From JAKPBU01 sp964425695 (GTDB taxonomy: Bacteria > Pseudomonadota > Gammaproteobacteria > Xanthomonadales > Xanthomonadaceae), in the NCBI GenBank assembly GCA_964425695.1, contig CAYRNF010000004.1, positions 137,573-201,572 of the forward strand: DNA of 64,000 bases, given 5' to 3'. The first letter of the stretch is position 1; every line of letters begins with the position of its first letter. Both the position numbers and the translations under genes were made by a program. The notes below the pieces were generated by a model. It saw only the letters and a program-made list of their open reading frames with translations, was not told the DNA's origin and ran no database searches. Positions 16,656 to 25,029 of this stretch are shown here, in pieces.

Positions 16656-17779
16656 CAGTACACCTCCTTGCCCGCCGCCACGTGGGCGCGCGTAACCGGC
16701 CCTCGCATCTTGCGGAAGGCCCAGGTGCTGTAGGCGAGCACGAGGGGCAGCAGCACCACCGTGGCGACGAGCATGATGCCCAGCGTCGTGCGGCTGGACG
16801 AGGCGTCCCACACCGTCAGCCCATGCGAGGGATGGGTGGACGAGGGCAGCAGGAAGGGAAACAGGGCGACGCCGGCGGTGAAGACGATCGCGGCCACGGC
16901 ATAGCCGCTGGCCACGAACGCCGCGATGCGCGAACGCAGCAGCGCCACCGCCACCAGCGCGGCCGCTGCGCTGCCCGGCAGCAGCAGGCTCCACTCGTGC
17001 CGGCCGTGGTGGCCCAGCCAGGCGCCGTACGCGGTCCACACCTGCTTGGCGAGCGGATTGGACGCGGCGCCCGGATCGATGGTGCTGGCGATGATCGGGC
17101 CGGGAATCCAGAACAGCCAGATCCCGCACGTGCCGAAAGCCACCAGCGTGGACACCGCGGCGATGCGTGCGATCGCCCGCGCGCGGTTGCCGACGGGGGC
17201 CTCGATCTTCATCGCCGCGAAGCTGGCGCCGTGCATCACCAGCATGGCCAGGCTGACGACGCCGCTCGCCAGCGCGAACGGATGGAACAGGCCGGAGAAC
17301 GTGCCCTCGTACACCGGCAGCAGCGTGTCGGTGAAGTGGAACGGGACGCCGAGGAACAGGTTGCCGACGGCGACACCGAACACCAGTGCCGGCACCGCGC
17401 CGGACACGCTCAGCGCCCAGTCCCACGCGCCGCGCCAGCGTGGGTCCGCCACCTTGCCGCGGAACGCGAAACCCACCGGGCGCAGGATCAGCGCCAGCAG
17501 CACCAGCAGCATCGCGAAATAGAACCCGGAGAAGGACGCGGCGTATAGCAGCGGCCACGCCGCGAACACGGCGCCGCCTCCCAGGATGAACCACACCTGG
17601 TGGCCTTCCCAGTGCGGCTCGATCGCCTCGAGCACCATGCGTCGCTCGATGTCGTCGCGCGCGATCGCCCGCAGGATCGCGCCGATGCCCAGGTTGTAGC
17701 CGTCGGTCACCGCGAAGCCGGACAGCAGCACGCCCAGCAGCAGCCACCAGGTGAGGCGCAGGTTTTCGTAGGCGAACAT
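16655..17779 (-). CDS. cydB: Cytochrome bd ubiquinol oxidase subunit II
   Basis: A 374-residue subunit with about nine membrane helices. Typical segments are GFAVTDGYNLGIG near the N-terminus, EGHQVWFILGGGAVFAAWP, and the C-terminal LFPFLLPSS-x-HPSHGLTVWDASSS. CydB is the haem-free partner of CydA in the quinol:O2 reductase with very high oxygen affinity. It follows cydA by 9 bp. Confidence 0.96.
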   Translation of the reverse strand: MFAYENLRLTWWLLLGVLLSGFAVTDGYNLGIGAILRAIARDDIERRMVLEAIEPHWEGHQVWFILGGGAVFAAWPLLYAASFSGFYFAMLLVLLALILRPVGFAFRGKVADPRWRGAWDWALSVSGAVPALVFGVAVGNLFLGVPFHFTDTLLPVYEGTFSGLFHPFALASGVVSLAMLVMHGASFAAMKIEAPVGNRARAIARIAAVSTLVAFGTCGIWLFWIPGPIIASTIDPGAASNPLAKQVWTAYGAWLGHHGRHEWSLLLPGSAAAALVAVALLRSRIAAFVASGYAVAAIVFTAGVALFPFLLPSSTHPSHGLTVWDASSSRTTLGIMLVATVVLLPLVLAYSTWAFRKMRGPVTRAHVAAGKEVY

Positions 17780-17788
17780 GGCGACTCC

Positions 17789-19366
17789 TCAGGAGGGCTG
17801 CGCCTGACCGGCGATGGGGCCCTGCCGATCCGCTCCGGCAGGCCAGAAGTCGAGCCCGTCCGGACCCTTGCGGATGACGCGCTGCATCAGCACCACGTCG
17901 ACGACGGCCAGGCCGGTGTACAGCACCACGAATCCCGCCAGGCTGGCCATGACCTGCGTGGAGCTGGTCGACGACACGCCCAGGAACGTGGGCAGCACCC
18001 CGTCGATGGCCCACGGCTGGCGACCGACCTCGGCCACGATCCAGCCCAGCTCGGCCGCGATCCACGGCAACGGCAGGCTCCACAGCGCCACCCGCAGGAA
18101 CCCGCGCCGTTCGAGGGTGCGCCGGGACGCCAGGTAGAACGCGTAGCCGAACAGGCCGATGAAGAACAGCCCCAGCGCGACCATGATCCGGAACGACCAG
18201 AACAGCACCGGCACGTTCGGCACCGTGCTCCACGCCGCGCGTTCGATCACCGCCTCGTCGGCCTTGGCGGGATCGTCGACGTAGCGCAGCGTCAGCAATC
18301 CGAAGCCCAGGTCGTCGCGGATGCGTTCGAACGCGGCGCGCCTGGCCGGATCGTCCGGGTTCGCGCGCAGCGACTGCAGCAGGGCGTGCGCGTGGATCCC
18401 GCGCCGGATCCGGGCGCGGTTGCGTTCGACCAGGTCGTGGATGCCGGTCACTTCCTCGTCCAGCGAGCGGGTCGCCACCAGGCCCAGCGCCCAGGGCACC
18501 CGGATCGCGGCGTGCGTCTCGCGGTCGTCCATGCTCGGCGCGCCGATCACGGTGAATGCCGCAGGCGCCTGCTGGGTGTGCCATTCCGCCTCGATCGCGG
18601 CGACCTTCATCTTCTGGTTCCCGGACGCGGTGTAGCCGCTCTCGTCGCCGAGCACCGCCACCGACAGGGCCGCGGCCAGGCCGAACGCGGCGGCCACCGT
18701 CATCGAGCGCCGCGCGAACGCGACGTTGCGGCCGCGCAGCAGGTAGTAGGCGCTGATCGACAGCACGAACATCGCCCCGGTCACGTAGCCGGCGCTCACC
18801 GTGTGCACGAACTTCGCCTGCGCCACCGGATTGAACACGACGGCCGCGAAGTCGGTGACCTCCATGCGCATGGTTTCGACGTTGAACTCGGCGCCCACCG
18901 GATACTGCATCCAGCCGTTGGCGATGAGGATCCACAGCGCCGACAGGTTGGCGCCCAGCGCCGTCAGCCACGTCGCGGCCAGGTGCTGCAGCCGCGACAG
19001 GCGCTCCCACCCGAAGAAGAACAGGCCGACGAAGGTGCTTTCCAGGAAGAACGCCATCAGGCCTTCGATCGCCAGCGGCGCGCCGAAGATGTCGCCCACG
19101 TAATGCGAGTAGTAGGCCCAGTTGGTGCCGAACTGGAATTCCATGGTGATGCCGGTGGCGACGCCCATGGCGAAGTTGATGCCGAACAGCACGCCCCAGA
19201 ACCGCGTCATCTGCTTCCAGATCTCGCGCCCGGTCATCACGTAGACGCTTTCCATGATGGCCATGATCAGCGCCAGCCCGATGGTGAGCGGCACGAACAG
19301 GAAGTGGTACAGCGCGGTGATGGCGAACTGCAGGCGCGAGAGGTCGACGACGTGGAGGTCTGGCAT
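17789..19366 (-). CDS. cydA: Cytochrome bd ubiquinol oxidase subunit I
   Basis: A 525-residue haem-bearing subunit. Haem ligands are visible: H21 (LYHFLF), H188 (KFVHTVSAGYVTGAMF) and the Met of FRIMVALG. The quinol loop has GDESGY and KMKVAAIEAEW, and the family signature GRQPWAIDG is present. Length and loop are close to E. coli CydA. ATG 19366 is chosen over GTG 19375 because it has AGGTGA seven bases upstream and aligns with known CydA starts. The enzyme reduces O2 with quinol under low oxygen; an FNR-type box lies upstream of the operon. Confidence 0.96.
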   Translation of the reverse strand: MPDLHVVDLSRLQFAITALYHFLFVPLTIGLALIMAIMESVYVMTGREIWKQMTRFWGVLFGINFAMGVATGITMEFQFGTNWAYYSHYVGDIFGAPLAIEGLMAFFLESTFVGLFFFGWERLSRLQHLAATWLTALGANLSALWILIANGWMQYPVGAEFNVETMRMEVTDFAAVVFNPVAQAKFVHTVSAGYVTGAMFVLSISAYYLLRGRNVAFARRSMTVAAAFGLAAALSVAVLGDESGYTASGNQKMKVAAIEAEWHTQQAPAAFTVIGAPSMDDRETHAAIRVPWALGLVATRSLDEEVTGIHDLVERNRARIRRGIHAHALLQSLRANPDDPARRAAFERIRDDLGFGLLTLRYVDDPAKADEAVIERAAWSTVPNVPVLFWSFRIMVALGLFFIGLFGYAFYLASRRTLERRGFLRVALWSLPLPWIAAELGWIVAEVGRQPWAIDGVLPTFLGVSSTSSTQVMASLAGFVVLYTGLAVVDVVLMQRVIRKGPDGLDFWPAGADRQGPIAGQAQPS

Positions 19367-19371
19367 GCGGA

Positions 19372-19572
19372 TCACCTGCCCAGGCGGATCAGATCGGAGA
19401 CGGCGGCCGCATCCACCTGCGTGCGCTGGTCCGGCGAGAAGAACAGCGCGAACAGCGCGCCGATCAGCGCCAGCTTGAGCAGGACGATCCAGGCCAAGTG
19501 GCGCCGCAGCCGTGCGGCCCAGTGCGCGTGCGGTGCGCGATGCGCCGCCGGCGGCGCGGCGTCATGCGCCAC
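19372..19572 (-). CDS. cydP: CydP-like putative small oxidase subunit
   Basis: A 66-residue protein: a His/Ala/Arg-rich N-terminus, one hydrophobic helix (LAWIVLLKLALIGALFALFF) and a short tail with VDAAAV. This matches the small 'CydP' protein found directly upstream of cydA in many beta- and gammaproteobacteria. The GTG start overlaps the GNAT stop region by 11 bp, and its own stop lies in the cydA ribosome-binding region. Confidence 0.75.
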   Translation of the reverse strand: MAHDAAPPAAHRAPHAHWAARLRRHLAWIVLLKLALIGALFALFFSPDQRTQVDAAAVSDLIRLGR

Positions 19573-20134
19573 TGGCGCCCTCCAGCCGCAGTTCGTGGAT
19601 GACCTGCGTGGCGTCCTGCGGGTCCACGCGCCTGGTGAATCCCAGGTGCAGAGCCAGGTCGGCCATGTCGCGGTTGGCCGCAGCATCGATCGACACCATC
19701 GACTGGATGCCGCAGGCCCGTGCCACGTCGATGAGGTGGCGCATCAGCGCGGTGCCCAGGCCCTTGTGCTGCCAGGCATCGAGCACGGTCACCGCGCACT
19801 CGCAGCGGGTGCCGTCGGCGCTGGCGCTGTAGCGGCCCACGCCCACAAACCGTTCGCCGTCGCCATCGGGCAGCACGGCGGCGAAGGCGACGTCGCGGTC
19901 GTGGTCGATGTCGGTCAGCGCGGCGATCAGCGCATCGCTGGGGTGGCGCACCTCGCCCAGGAATCGGAAGCGGCGCGAGCGCGGCGACAGCGCTTCGATG
20001 AAGGCACGCTCCTCGTCCGCGTCGGCGCGGGTGATGGGCCGGATCGCAACCCGCGTGGAATCGCGCAGGGTTTCGATCCAGCGCGGGTAGCGATCGCCCA
20101 GGTTCCAGCGCAGGATCGGTTCGATGGGTTGCAT
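19562..20134 (-). CDS. GNAT N-acetyltransferase leading the cyd operon
   Basis: A 190-residue GNAT enzyme. The acetyl-CoA loop is DAWQHKGLGTALM, preceded by the strand GTRCECAVTVL. The N-terminal part (VAIRPITRADADEERAFI, SPRSRRFRFL) resembles the catalytic domain of Pat-type protein lysine acetyltransferases, so proteins may be the substrate; this is an inference. ATG 20134 has GGGAGA upstream. It overlaps cydP and appears to be the first gene of the GNAT-cydP-cydA-cydB-cydX-ybgE operon, behind the FNR box at 20188. A paralogue lies at 38600-39145. Confidence 0.85.
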   Translation of the reverse strand: MQPIEPILRWNLGDRYPRWIETLRDSTRVAIRPITRADADEERAFIEALSPRSRRFRFLGEVRHPSDALIAALTDIDHDRDVAFAAVLPDGDGERFVGVGRYSASADGTRCECAVTVLDAWQHKGLGTALMRHLIDVARACGIQSMVSIDAAANRDMADLALHLGFTRRVDPQDATQVIHELRLEGASGA

Positions 20135-20187
20135 GTCGGTCTCCCGTCGGCGGTACGGCCAGCCTGCCGGCGCCGCGCCCGCCGGCA

Positions 20188-20201
20188 TTGACCTGGATCA
20201 A
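20188..20201. promoter_or_regulatory. FNR/ANR-type box, cyd operon
   Basis: TTGACCTGGATCAA fits the FNR consensus TTGAT-N4-ATCAA with one half-site change. Its centre is 60 nt before the GNAT start, suitable for class II activation near -41.5. Confidence 0.8.
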
Positions 20202-20282
20202 ACGGCGGCGTGCGCACGCCGCGGCTTCACCGGGCCTGGCGGGTGACCGGCCGCGCGCACGCGACCCGGCCGGAGGGCCGGC

Positions 20283-21185
20283 TCACGCCTCGTGGCGCGC
20301 GAAATGCGCGCTGCAGGCCTGTGCCAGCACGCCGGCCACCGACATCGCGTTGCTGGCGTGCGCGATGGTGTCGGTGCTGGCCACGCAGTCCGCGCCGGCC
20401 GCGCGCAGGCGGGCGTACGCGTCCTGCGCGAACACCGGGTGGATGACCAGGCAGCAGGTCCGGCGCGGACCGGCCGCCTGCAGCTGCCGGATCGCCTGCA
20501 CCAGCGTCTCGCCGGTGGACACGATGTCGTCCACCAGCACCAGCGAGCGCCCGCGCAGCAGCGCCAGGTCGGCGCCCGTGTCGATCGCGACGTCGCGGTC
20601 TCCGCGGCGCTGCTTGCGCAGGGTCAGCCACGGCGCGTCGCACGCGGTGGCGACGTGCGCCACCCATTGCGCGCTTTCGGCGTCCGGCCCCACGAGCACC
20701 GGATCGCGCACCTGCGCGCGGATCCATTGCGCCAGCAGGGGCGCGGCCGACGCCTGCGTGGCCGGCATGGGGAACAGTTCGGCCAGCGTGCGGATGCGGT
20801 GCAGGTGCGGGTCCACCGTGGCCAGCCAGTCGAAGGCCTGCTGCAGGAACCTGGCGTACGAGCGCGCGCCCACCGCCTCGCCGGCATGGAAGCGCGCGTC
20901 CTGGCGCATGTAGCCCAGGTAGGGCGCCACCAGGCCGACCGAGCGCGCGCCCAGCTCGCGGGCGGTGTCGGCCGCGAAGCGCAGCGGCACCGAAATGCGG
21001 TCGGCCCGGTCCAGGCTGGCCACGATCGCCACGTGCGCGCCGTCGAGCGCAGCGTCCAGCGTCACCAGCGATTCGCCATCCGGGAAGCGGCGCCAGTCCA
21101 TCCGGCCCACGCGCGCGTGCAGCGTGGGCGCCATGGCCTGCGCCAGCGGCCGCTGCGGGGGAAACGGCAGCAGCACCCGGTTCAT
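20283..21185 (-). CDS. Ribose-phosphate pyrophosphokinase (PRPP synthetase) homologue
   Basis: A 300-residue protein of the PRS fold. Seen are RRFPDGE (residues 32-38), PYLGYMRQDARF (88-99), DPHLHRI (125-131), the catalytic-loop-like LRKQRRGDRD (189-198) and the PRPP loop LVDDIVSTGETL (217-228). It differs from housekeeping Prs and looks more like archaeal short forms. The expected reaction is ribose-5-phosphate plus ATP to PRPP plus AMP. The ATGA overlap with the preceding phosphorylase couples the two, suggesting they share a ribose-phosphate intermediate. Confidence 0.82.
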   Translation of the reverse strand: MNRVLLPFPPQRPLAQAMAPTLHARVGRMDWRRFPDGESLVTLDAALDGAHVAIVASLDRADRISVPLRFAADTARELGARSVGLVAPYLGYMRQDARFHAGEAVGARSYARFLQQAFDWLATVDPHLHRIRTLAELFPMPATQASAAPLLAQWIRAQVRDPVLVGPDAESAQWVAHVATACDAPWLTLRKQRRGDRDVAIDTGADLALLRGRSLVLVDDIVSTGETLVQAIRQLQAAGPRRTCCLVIHPVFAQDAYARLRAAGADCVASTDTIAHASNAMSVAGVLAQACSAHFARHEA

Positions 21186-22690
21186 GCGGACGGCGCCAGC
21201 GCGAACAGGTCCGCGTGCGCGCCCGCATACGCCAGGGCGTACTCCAGTTCGCCCGGCGTGCGGGCATGCACGTGGAACAGCGGCGTCCCGGCCGCGACCG
21301 TATCGCCGATGCGCACCCGGCAGTCCAGCCCGGCGCAGGCGCTGGCGGGCGCGCCGGCCAGCTTGGCAATCCGCGCCAGGCGGCGGTTGTCCACCGCGCG
21401 CACCACGCCGGATCGCGTTGCCAGCACCGGGCGCACGTGCGCGGCCCGCGGCGGTTCGCGGAAGCCGCCCTGGGCCTGGCAGATCGCCATGAACTTGGCC
21501 AGCGCCGCGCCGCTGCGCAGCAGGTGTCCGGCACGCGCGCGGCCGCCGGGCTCCGCGCCAGGCGCCATGTCCAGCAGCGCGCCGGCCAGGTCCAGCGCGC
21601 GCGCGCGCAGGTCCGGTGGCGCGTGGGCGGCGTTGCGCAGCACGTCGAGCACGTCGCGCGCCTCCAGCGCCGGGCCGATGCCGAAGCCCACCGGCTGGCG
21701 CCCGTCGGTACGGACCGTTTCCAGCGCCAGGCCCAGCGCGTCCGCGGTGCACCGCAGCCGTGTTTCCAGCGCGTGCGCCGCCCGCGACGATCGCACCTTG
21801 GCGGTCGCGCCCACCGGCACGTCGATCAGCACGTGGGTCGCGCCGGCCGCGAGCTTCTTCGACAGCACGCTGGCGACCAGTTGCCCCTCGCTGTCGAAAT
21901 CCAATGGACGCTCGACCCGGATCAGCACGTCGTCCGCCGGGCTCAGCTGCACGCCGCCGCCCCAGACGATGCAGCCGCCCTCGCGCTCCACCACGCGACG
22001 CATGCCGGCCATGTCCAGCGCCACCGGCGCCATGGTCTCCATGGCGTCGGCGGTACCGGCCGGAGAGGTGATCGCGCGCGAGGACGTCTTGGGGATCAGG
22101 TGGCCCGCCGCGGCCACGATCGCCACCACGATCGGCGTGGTGCGGTTGCCCGGCAGCCCGCCCACGCAGTGCTTGTCGAGCACCGTCGCGGCGCCCCAGT
22201 CCAGGCGCTGGCCCACCGCCACCATCGCCCGGGTCAGCGCGACGGTCTCGCGCGCGTCCAGGCGCGTGCCGACGCAGGCGGTGACGAAGGCGGCCAGCTC
22301 GATGTCGGCCAGCCGGTTGCCGACGGTGTCGCGCATCAGCGCGGTGAAGGCCGCCTCGTCCAGGCGCTTGCCGAACACCTTGGCGCGCAGCGCCCCGCGC
22401 GAAAGCGCAGGCTCGGGGTGGCAGAAGCGCCCGATCGCGCCGGCGCCCGGCGCCAGCGCATGCCATGCGGCCTCGGACAGCGCCGCGGCGTCGCGCGCGA
22501 GCCAGTCGCCGGTGACCACGTTGAGCGTCGCCACGATGTCGCGCGGGCCGCACGCCACCCGGACCCGGGTCAGCGCGGTGAAGCCCTCGGCGCGGCACAC
22601 GTCGCTGTCGCGGTGCACGTAGGCCACCGGCTGCTGGTAGGTGTCTATGCCCGCGCGCAGCAGGCGCAGGTGGGCGTGCGACGGGATCAC
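21182..22690 (-). CDS. Archaeal-type AMP/thymidine phosphorylase family enzyme
   Basis: About 502 residues, longer than bacterial DeoA (about 440) because of an N-terminal domain of about 85 residues typical of archaeal AMP phosphorylases. Core motifs are HCVGGLPGN (174-182), KTSSRAITSPAGTAD (201-215) and VWGGGVQLSPADD. Relatives phosphorolyse nucleoside monophosphates to ribose-1,5-bisphosphate plus base, or thymidine to deoxyribose-1-phosphate. Bacterial copies are usually annotated 'putative thymidine phosphorylase'. The start is uncertain: GTG 22690 or GTG 22726, with no ATG. It lies between the BON gene and the PRPP synthetase homologue. Confidence 0.82.
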   Translation of the reverse strand: MIPSHAHLRLLRAGIDTYQQPVAYVHRDSDVCRAEGFTALTRVRVACGPRDIVATLNVVTGDWLARDAAALSEAAWHALAPGAGAIGRFCHPEPALSRGALRAKVFGKRLDEAAFTALMRDTVGNRLADIELAAFVTACVGTRLDARETVALTRAMVAVGQRLDWGAATVLDKHCVGGLPGNRTTPIVVAIVAAAGHLIPKTSSRAITSPAGTADAMETMAPVALDMAGMRRVVEREGGCIVWGGGVQLSPADDVLIRVERPLDFDSEGQLVASVLSKKLAAGATHVLIDVPVGATAKVRSSRAAHALETRLRCTADALGLALETVRTDGRQPVGFGIGPALEARDVLDVLRNAAHAPPDLRARALDLAGALLDMAPGAEPGGRARAGHLLRSGAALAKFMAICQAQGGFREPPRAAHVRPVLATRSGVVRAVDNRRLARIAKLAGAPASACAGLDCRVRIGDTVAAGTPLFHVHARTPGELEYALAYAGAHADLFALAPSA

Positions 22691-22744
22691 CGCATCACCG
22701 CCGCGCCTGCCGCGGTTTGCCCGCACGCGCCACGCAGGCCGCCG

Positions 22745-23395
22745 TCAGACGATGCGCAGCCGGTCGTCGATGGCGCGCACGCCCTGCGCCGACCACACCG
22801 CGCGTTCGATCGCCTGGCGTTCGTCCCAGTTGTCCACGTCGCCTTCGAGCCGCACGGTGCCCGCATCGCGGATCTCCACGGTGATGCGCCTGGCCTGGAC
22901 CTCGGCGTGGCGCTGCAGCGCATCCAGGATCTTCTGCCTGACGTCGCCCGCCTTGGCCGAGGGCTTGAGCTCGATGCCGTTGAACACGCCGGTGATGCCG
23001 GACAGCTTGCGCACCTCGCGCTCGGCGGCTTCGCGCTGGTAGTGCCAGTCCACCTGGCCGGTCAGCGTGACCCAGCCGCCGGCGACCTTGACGCGCACGG
23101 CATCGCGCGGCACGGACGAAGTCCAGGCCAGGATGTTGAGCGCGCGTTGGGCGATCTCGTCGTCGTGGCAGCGCACGTGGCCGGGCAGGCGCACCTCGAT
23201 CTCCTGGGCCAGGGCCTTGACTCCCTTGACCCGCCAGGCGGCGCGTTCGGCCGCGAGTTTCTGCGCGTAGTCGGGGACATGCCCGCTGAGCGTGACCACG
23301 CCCTGTTCGGCGGCCACGCCGATGTCGGCAGCGTCGATGCTGGGTTCGAATTCCAGTTCGTCGATCACCAATTGCCTGAGTTCGCGGTCGTTCAT
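22745..23395 (-). CDS. BON-domain protein with three repeats
   Basis: A 216-residue protein made of three consecutive BON domains (about residues 4-72, 80-147 and 150-215), each with a GxVTLxGxV-type core: GVVTLSGHV, GWVTLTGQV and GTVRLEGDV. There is no signal peptide, unlike OsmY, so it is probably cytoplasmic. BON domains bind phospholipid or other ligands and are common in stress proteins. A strong AGGAGG lies eight bases before the ATG. It is first gene of a BON-phosphorylase-PRPP synthetase operon behind an FNR-type box. Confidence 0.88.
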   Translation of the reverse strand: MNDRELRQLVIDELEFEPSIDAADIGVAAEQGVVTLSGHVPDYAQKLAAERAAWRVKGVKALAQEIEVRLPGHVRCHDDEIAQRALNILAWTSSVPRDAVRVKVAGGWVTLTGQVDWHYQREAAEREVRKLSGITGVFNGIELKPSAKAGDVRQKILDALQRHAEVQARRITVEIRDAGTVRLEGDVDNWDERQAIERAVWSAQGVRAIDDRLRIV

Positions 23396-23457
23396 CCGGG
23401 GTGCCTCCTTCGAGGGCGGGGGAATGCCCATTGGACCGCCGCTGCGGTGCGCGCGCC

Positions 23458-23471
23458 TTGATCGCGGTCAA
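23458..23471. promoter_or_regulatory. FNR/ANR-type box, BON operon
   Basis: TTGATCGCGGTCAA, centred about 70 nt before the BON start. It overlaps the last codons of the upstream beta-CASP gene. Confidence 0.8.
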
Positions 23472-24907
23472 CCCGGCGACAGGTCCACGCGCTCGCGCTG
23501 GTCGGGCACGTGTGCGTCCCAGCCCAGCTCGCGCTGGATGCGCTTGCGCAGCGCGTCGGAGGCCGCCGGTTCGCCGTGGGTCAGGAACACGCCGCGCGGC
23601 CGGCGTGGTGCGGCGCCGAGCCAGGCCAGCAATTCATTGGCATCGGCGTGCGCGGAAGCGGCCGCAAGCTGCACCACTTCGGCCGCCACGGCGACGTCGC
23701 GGCCGAAGATCCGCAGGGTCTTCTCGCCGGCCGCCAGCGCCGCGCCGCGGGTGCCGCCGGCCTGGAAGCCGCACAGCACGATCGCGTTGCGCGCATCGCC
23801 GGCGAAGGCGACCAGGTGGTGCAGCACGCGCCCGCCGGTGGCCATGCCGCTGGCGGACACGATCACCATCGGGCCATCGCGGCGGTTGAGCGCCTTGGAT
23901 TCGTCCACCGAGCTCACGATGCGGGTGACGCGCTCCATGTCGGCCAGCGCCGCCGCGTCGAGCCGGTGCAGCGCCGGATGGCGGCGGTACAGCGCGGTGA
24001 CGCCCGCGGCCATGGGGCTGTTGAGGTACACGGGTGCATCGGGGATCGCGCCTTCGCCGCGCAGCTGCGCGATCAGGTGCAGCAGCAGCTGCGCGCGCCC
24101 GACCGCGAAGGCGGGGATCACCACCACGCCGCGCCGCCCCAGCACGCGCGCCAGCACGTCGCGCAGTTCCTCCTTGGTCGCCACTGGCGGATGCACGCGG
24201 TCGCCGTAGGTGGATTCGCACACGATCCAGTCGCTGTCCGCGGGCGGCTGCGGTGCCGGCATCACCGCGTCGTCGGGCCGGCCCACGTCGCCGCTGAAGG
24301 TGACGCGCACGCCGCCGTGCTCCAGGGTGGCCGCCGCCGCGCCCAGGATGTGGCCCTGGCTGCGCAGCGTGCCGCTGACGCCCGGCGCCACGTCGAAGCG
24401 CGTATCGAACGCGACGCTGCGGAAACGCGACAGGCACTGCAGCACGTCCGCCTCGCGATACAGCGGCTGCGCCGGGCGATGGCGCGAGGAACCGACGCGA
24501 TTGGCGTAGGCGGCTTCCTCCTCGAGCAGGTGCGCCGAGTCGCGCAGCAGCACCCCGCACAGCGCGGCGGTGGCCTCCGTGCACCAGATGTTGCCCTTGA
24601 AGCCCTCGCGCACCAGCCGCGGCAGGTAGCCGGAGTGGTCGAGGTGGGCATGGGTCAGCACCACCGCGTCGATGCTCTCCGGCGGCACCGGGAACGGCGC
24701 CCAGTTGCGCAGGCGCAGCGTCTTGTAGCCCTGGAACAGGCCGCAGTCGACCAGCACGCGCGCCGTCCCCGCGTCGAGCAGGTGGCGCGATCCGGTGACG
24801 GTGCCGGCGGCGCCCAGGAAGGCCAGACGCATGCCGCCGGCGCGTGGCGCGCCGTCGTGGGTGAGCGGCAGGTCCGGGGCGGTGTCCGTGCCGCTCGGTG
24901 TGGGCAT
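23468..24907 (-). CDS. MBL-fold beta-CASP ribonuclease-like hydrolase
   Basis: 479 residues. The metallo-beta-lactamase core starts at MRLAFLGAAGTVTGS (residue 26), with the metal motif HAHLDH at 86-91, CESTYGDR, a beta-CASP domain and SASGMATGGRVLHH, and the C-terminal RNA-specificity segment FLTHGEPAASDAL. It belongs with YSH1/CPSF-like exonucleases (COG1236) that cut RNA, probably in the cytoplasm. The 25 residues before the core are non-conserved, and Met 24832 is an alternative start. The FNR box at 24963 lies 56 bp upstream. Confidence 0.87.
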   Translation of the reverse strand: MPTPSGTDTAPDLPLTHDGAPRAGGMRLAFLGAAGTVTGSRHLLDAGTARVLVDCGLFQGYKTLRLRNWAPFPVPPESIDAVVLTHAHLDHSGYLPRLVREGFKGNIWCTEATAALCGVLLRDSAHLLEEEAAYANRVGSSRHRPAQPLYREADVLQCLSRFRSVAFDTRFDVAPGVSGTLRSQGHILGAAAATLEHGGVRVTFSGDVGRPDDAVMPAPQPPADSDWIVCESTYGDRVHPPVATKEELRDVLARVLGRRGVVVIPAFAVGRAQLLLHLIAQLRGEGAIPDAPVYLNSPMAAGVTALYRRHPALHRLDAAALADMERVTRIVSSVDESKALNRRDGPMVIVSASGMATGGRVLHHLVAFAGDARNAIVLCGFQAGGTRGAALAAGEKTLRIFGRDVAVAAEVVQLAAASAHADANELLAWLGAAPRRPRGVFLTHGEPAASDALRKRIQRELGWDAHVPDQRERVDLSPG

Positions 24908-24962
24908 GGCGCGCTGCCTGGTGGGGGAGGGGCCATTGCGCCACGCCGCCGGACCGTGGGGT

Positions 24963-24976
24963 TTGATCGCGATCAA
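24963..24976. promoter_or_regulatory. FNR/ANR-type box, perfect palindrome between divergent genes
   Basis: TTGATCGCGATCAA is an exact match to the FNR consensus and a perfect dyad. Its centre is 62 nt from the beta-CASP start and 60 nt from the MgtC-like start, so one site could serve both directions. Confidence 0.85.
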
Positions 24977-25029
24977 GCCCCGGTACGCGGCGCGCCCCGG
25001 CGCGCCGCGCGGCGTGGCAGGCTGCGGAC

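Noticed and set aside
17600..20191. An 863-codon plus-strand frame antisense to the cyd genes
   Set aside because: It is the mirror of cydA/cydB codons, with His/Gln/Arg-rich composition and no domain.
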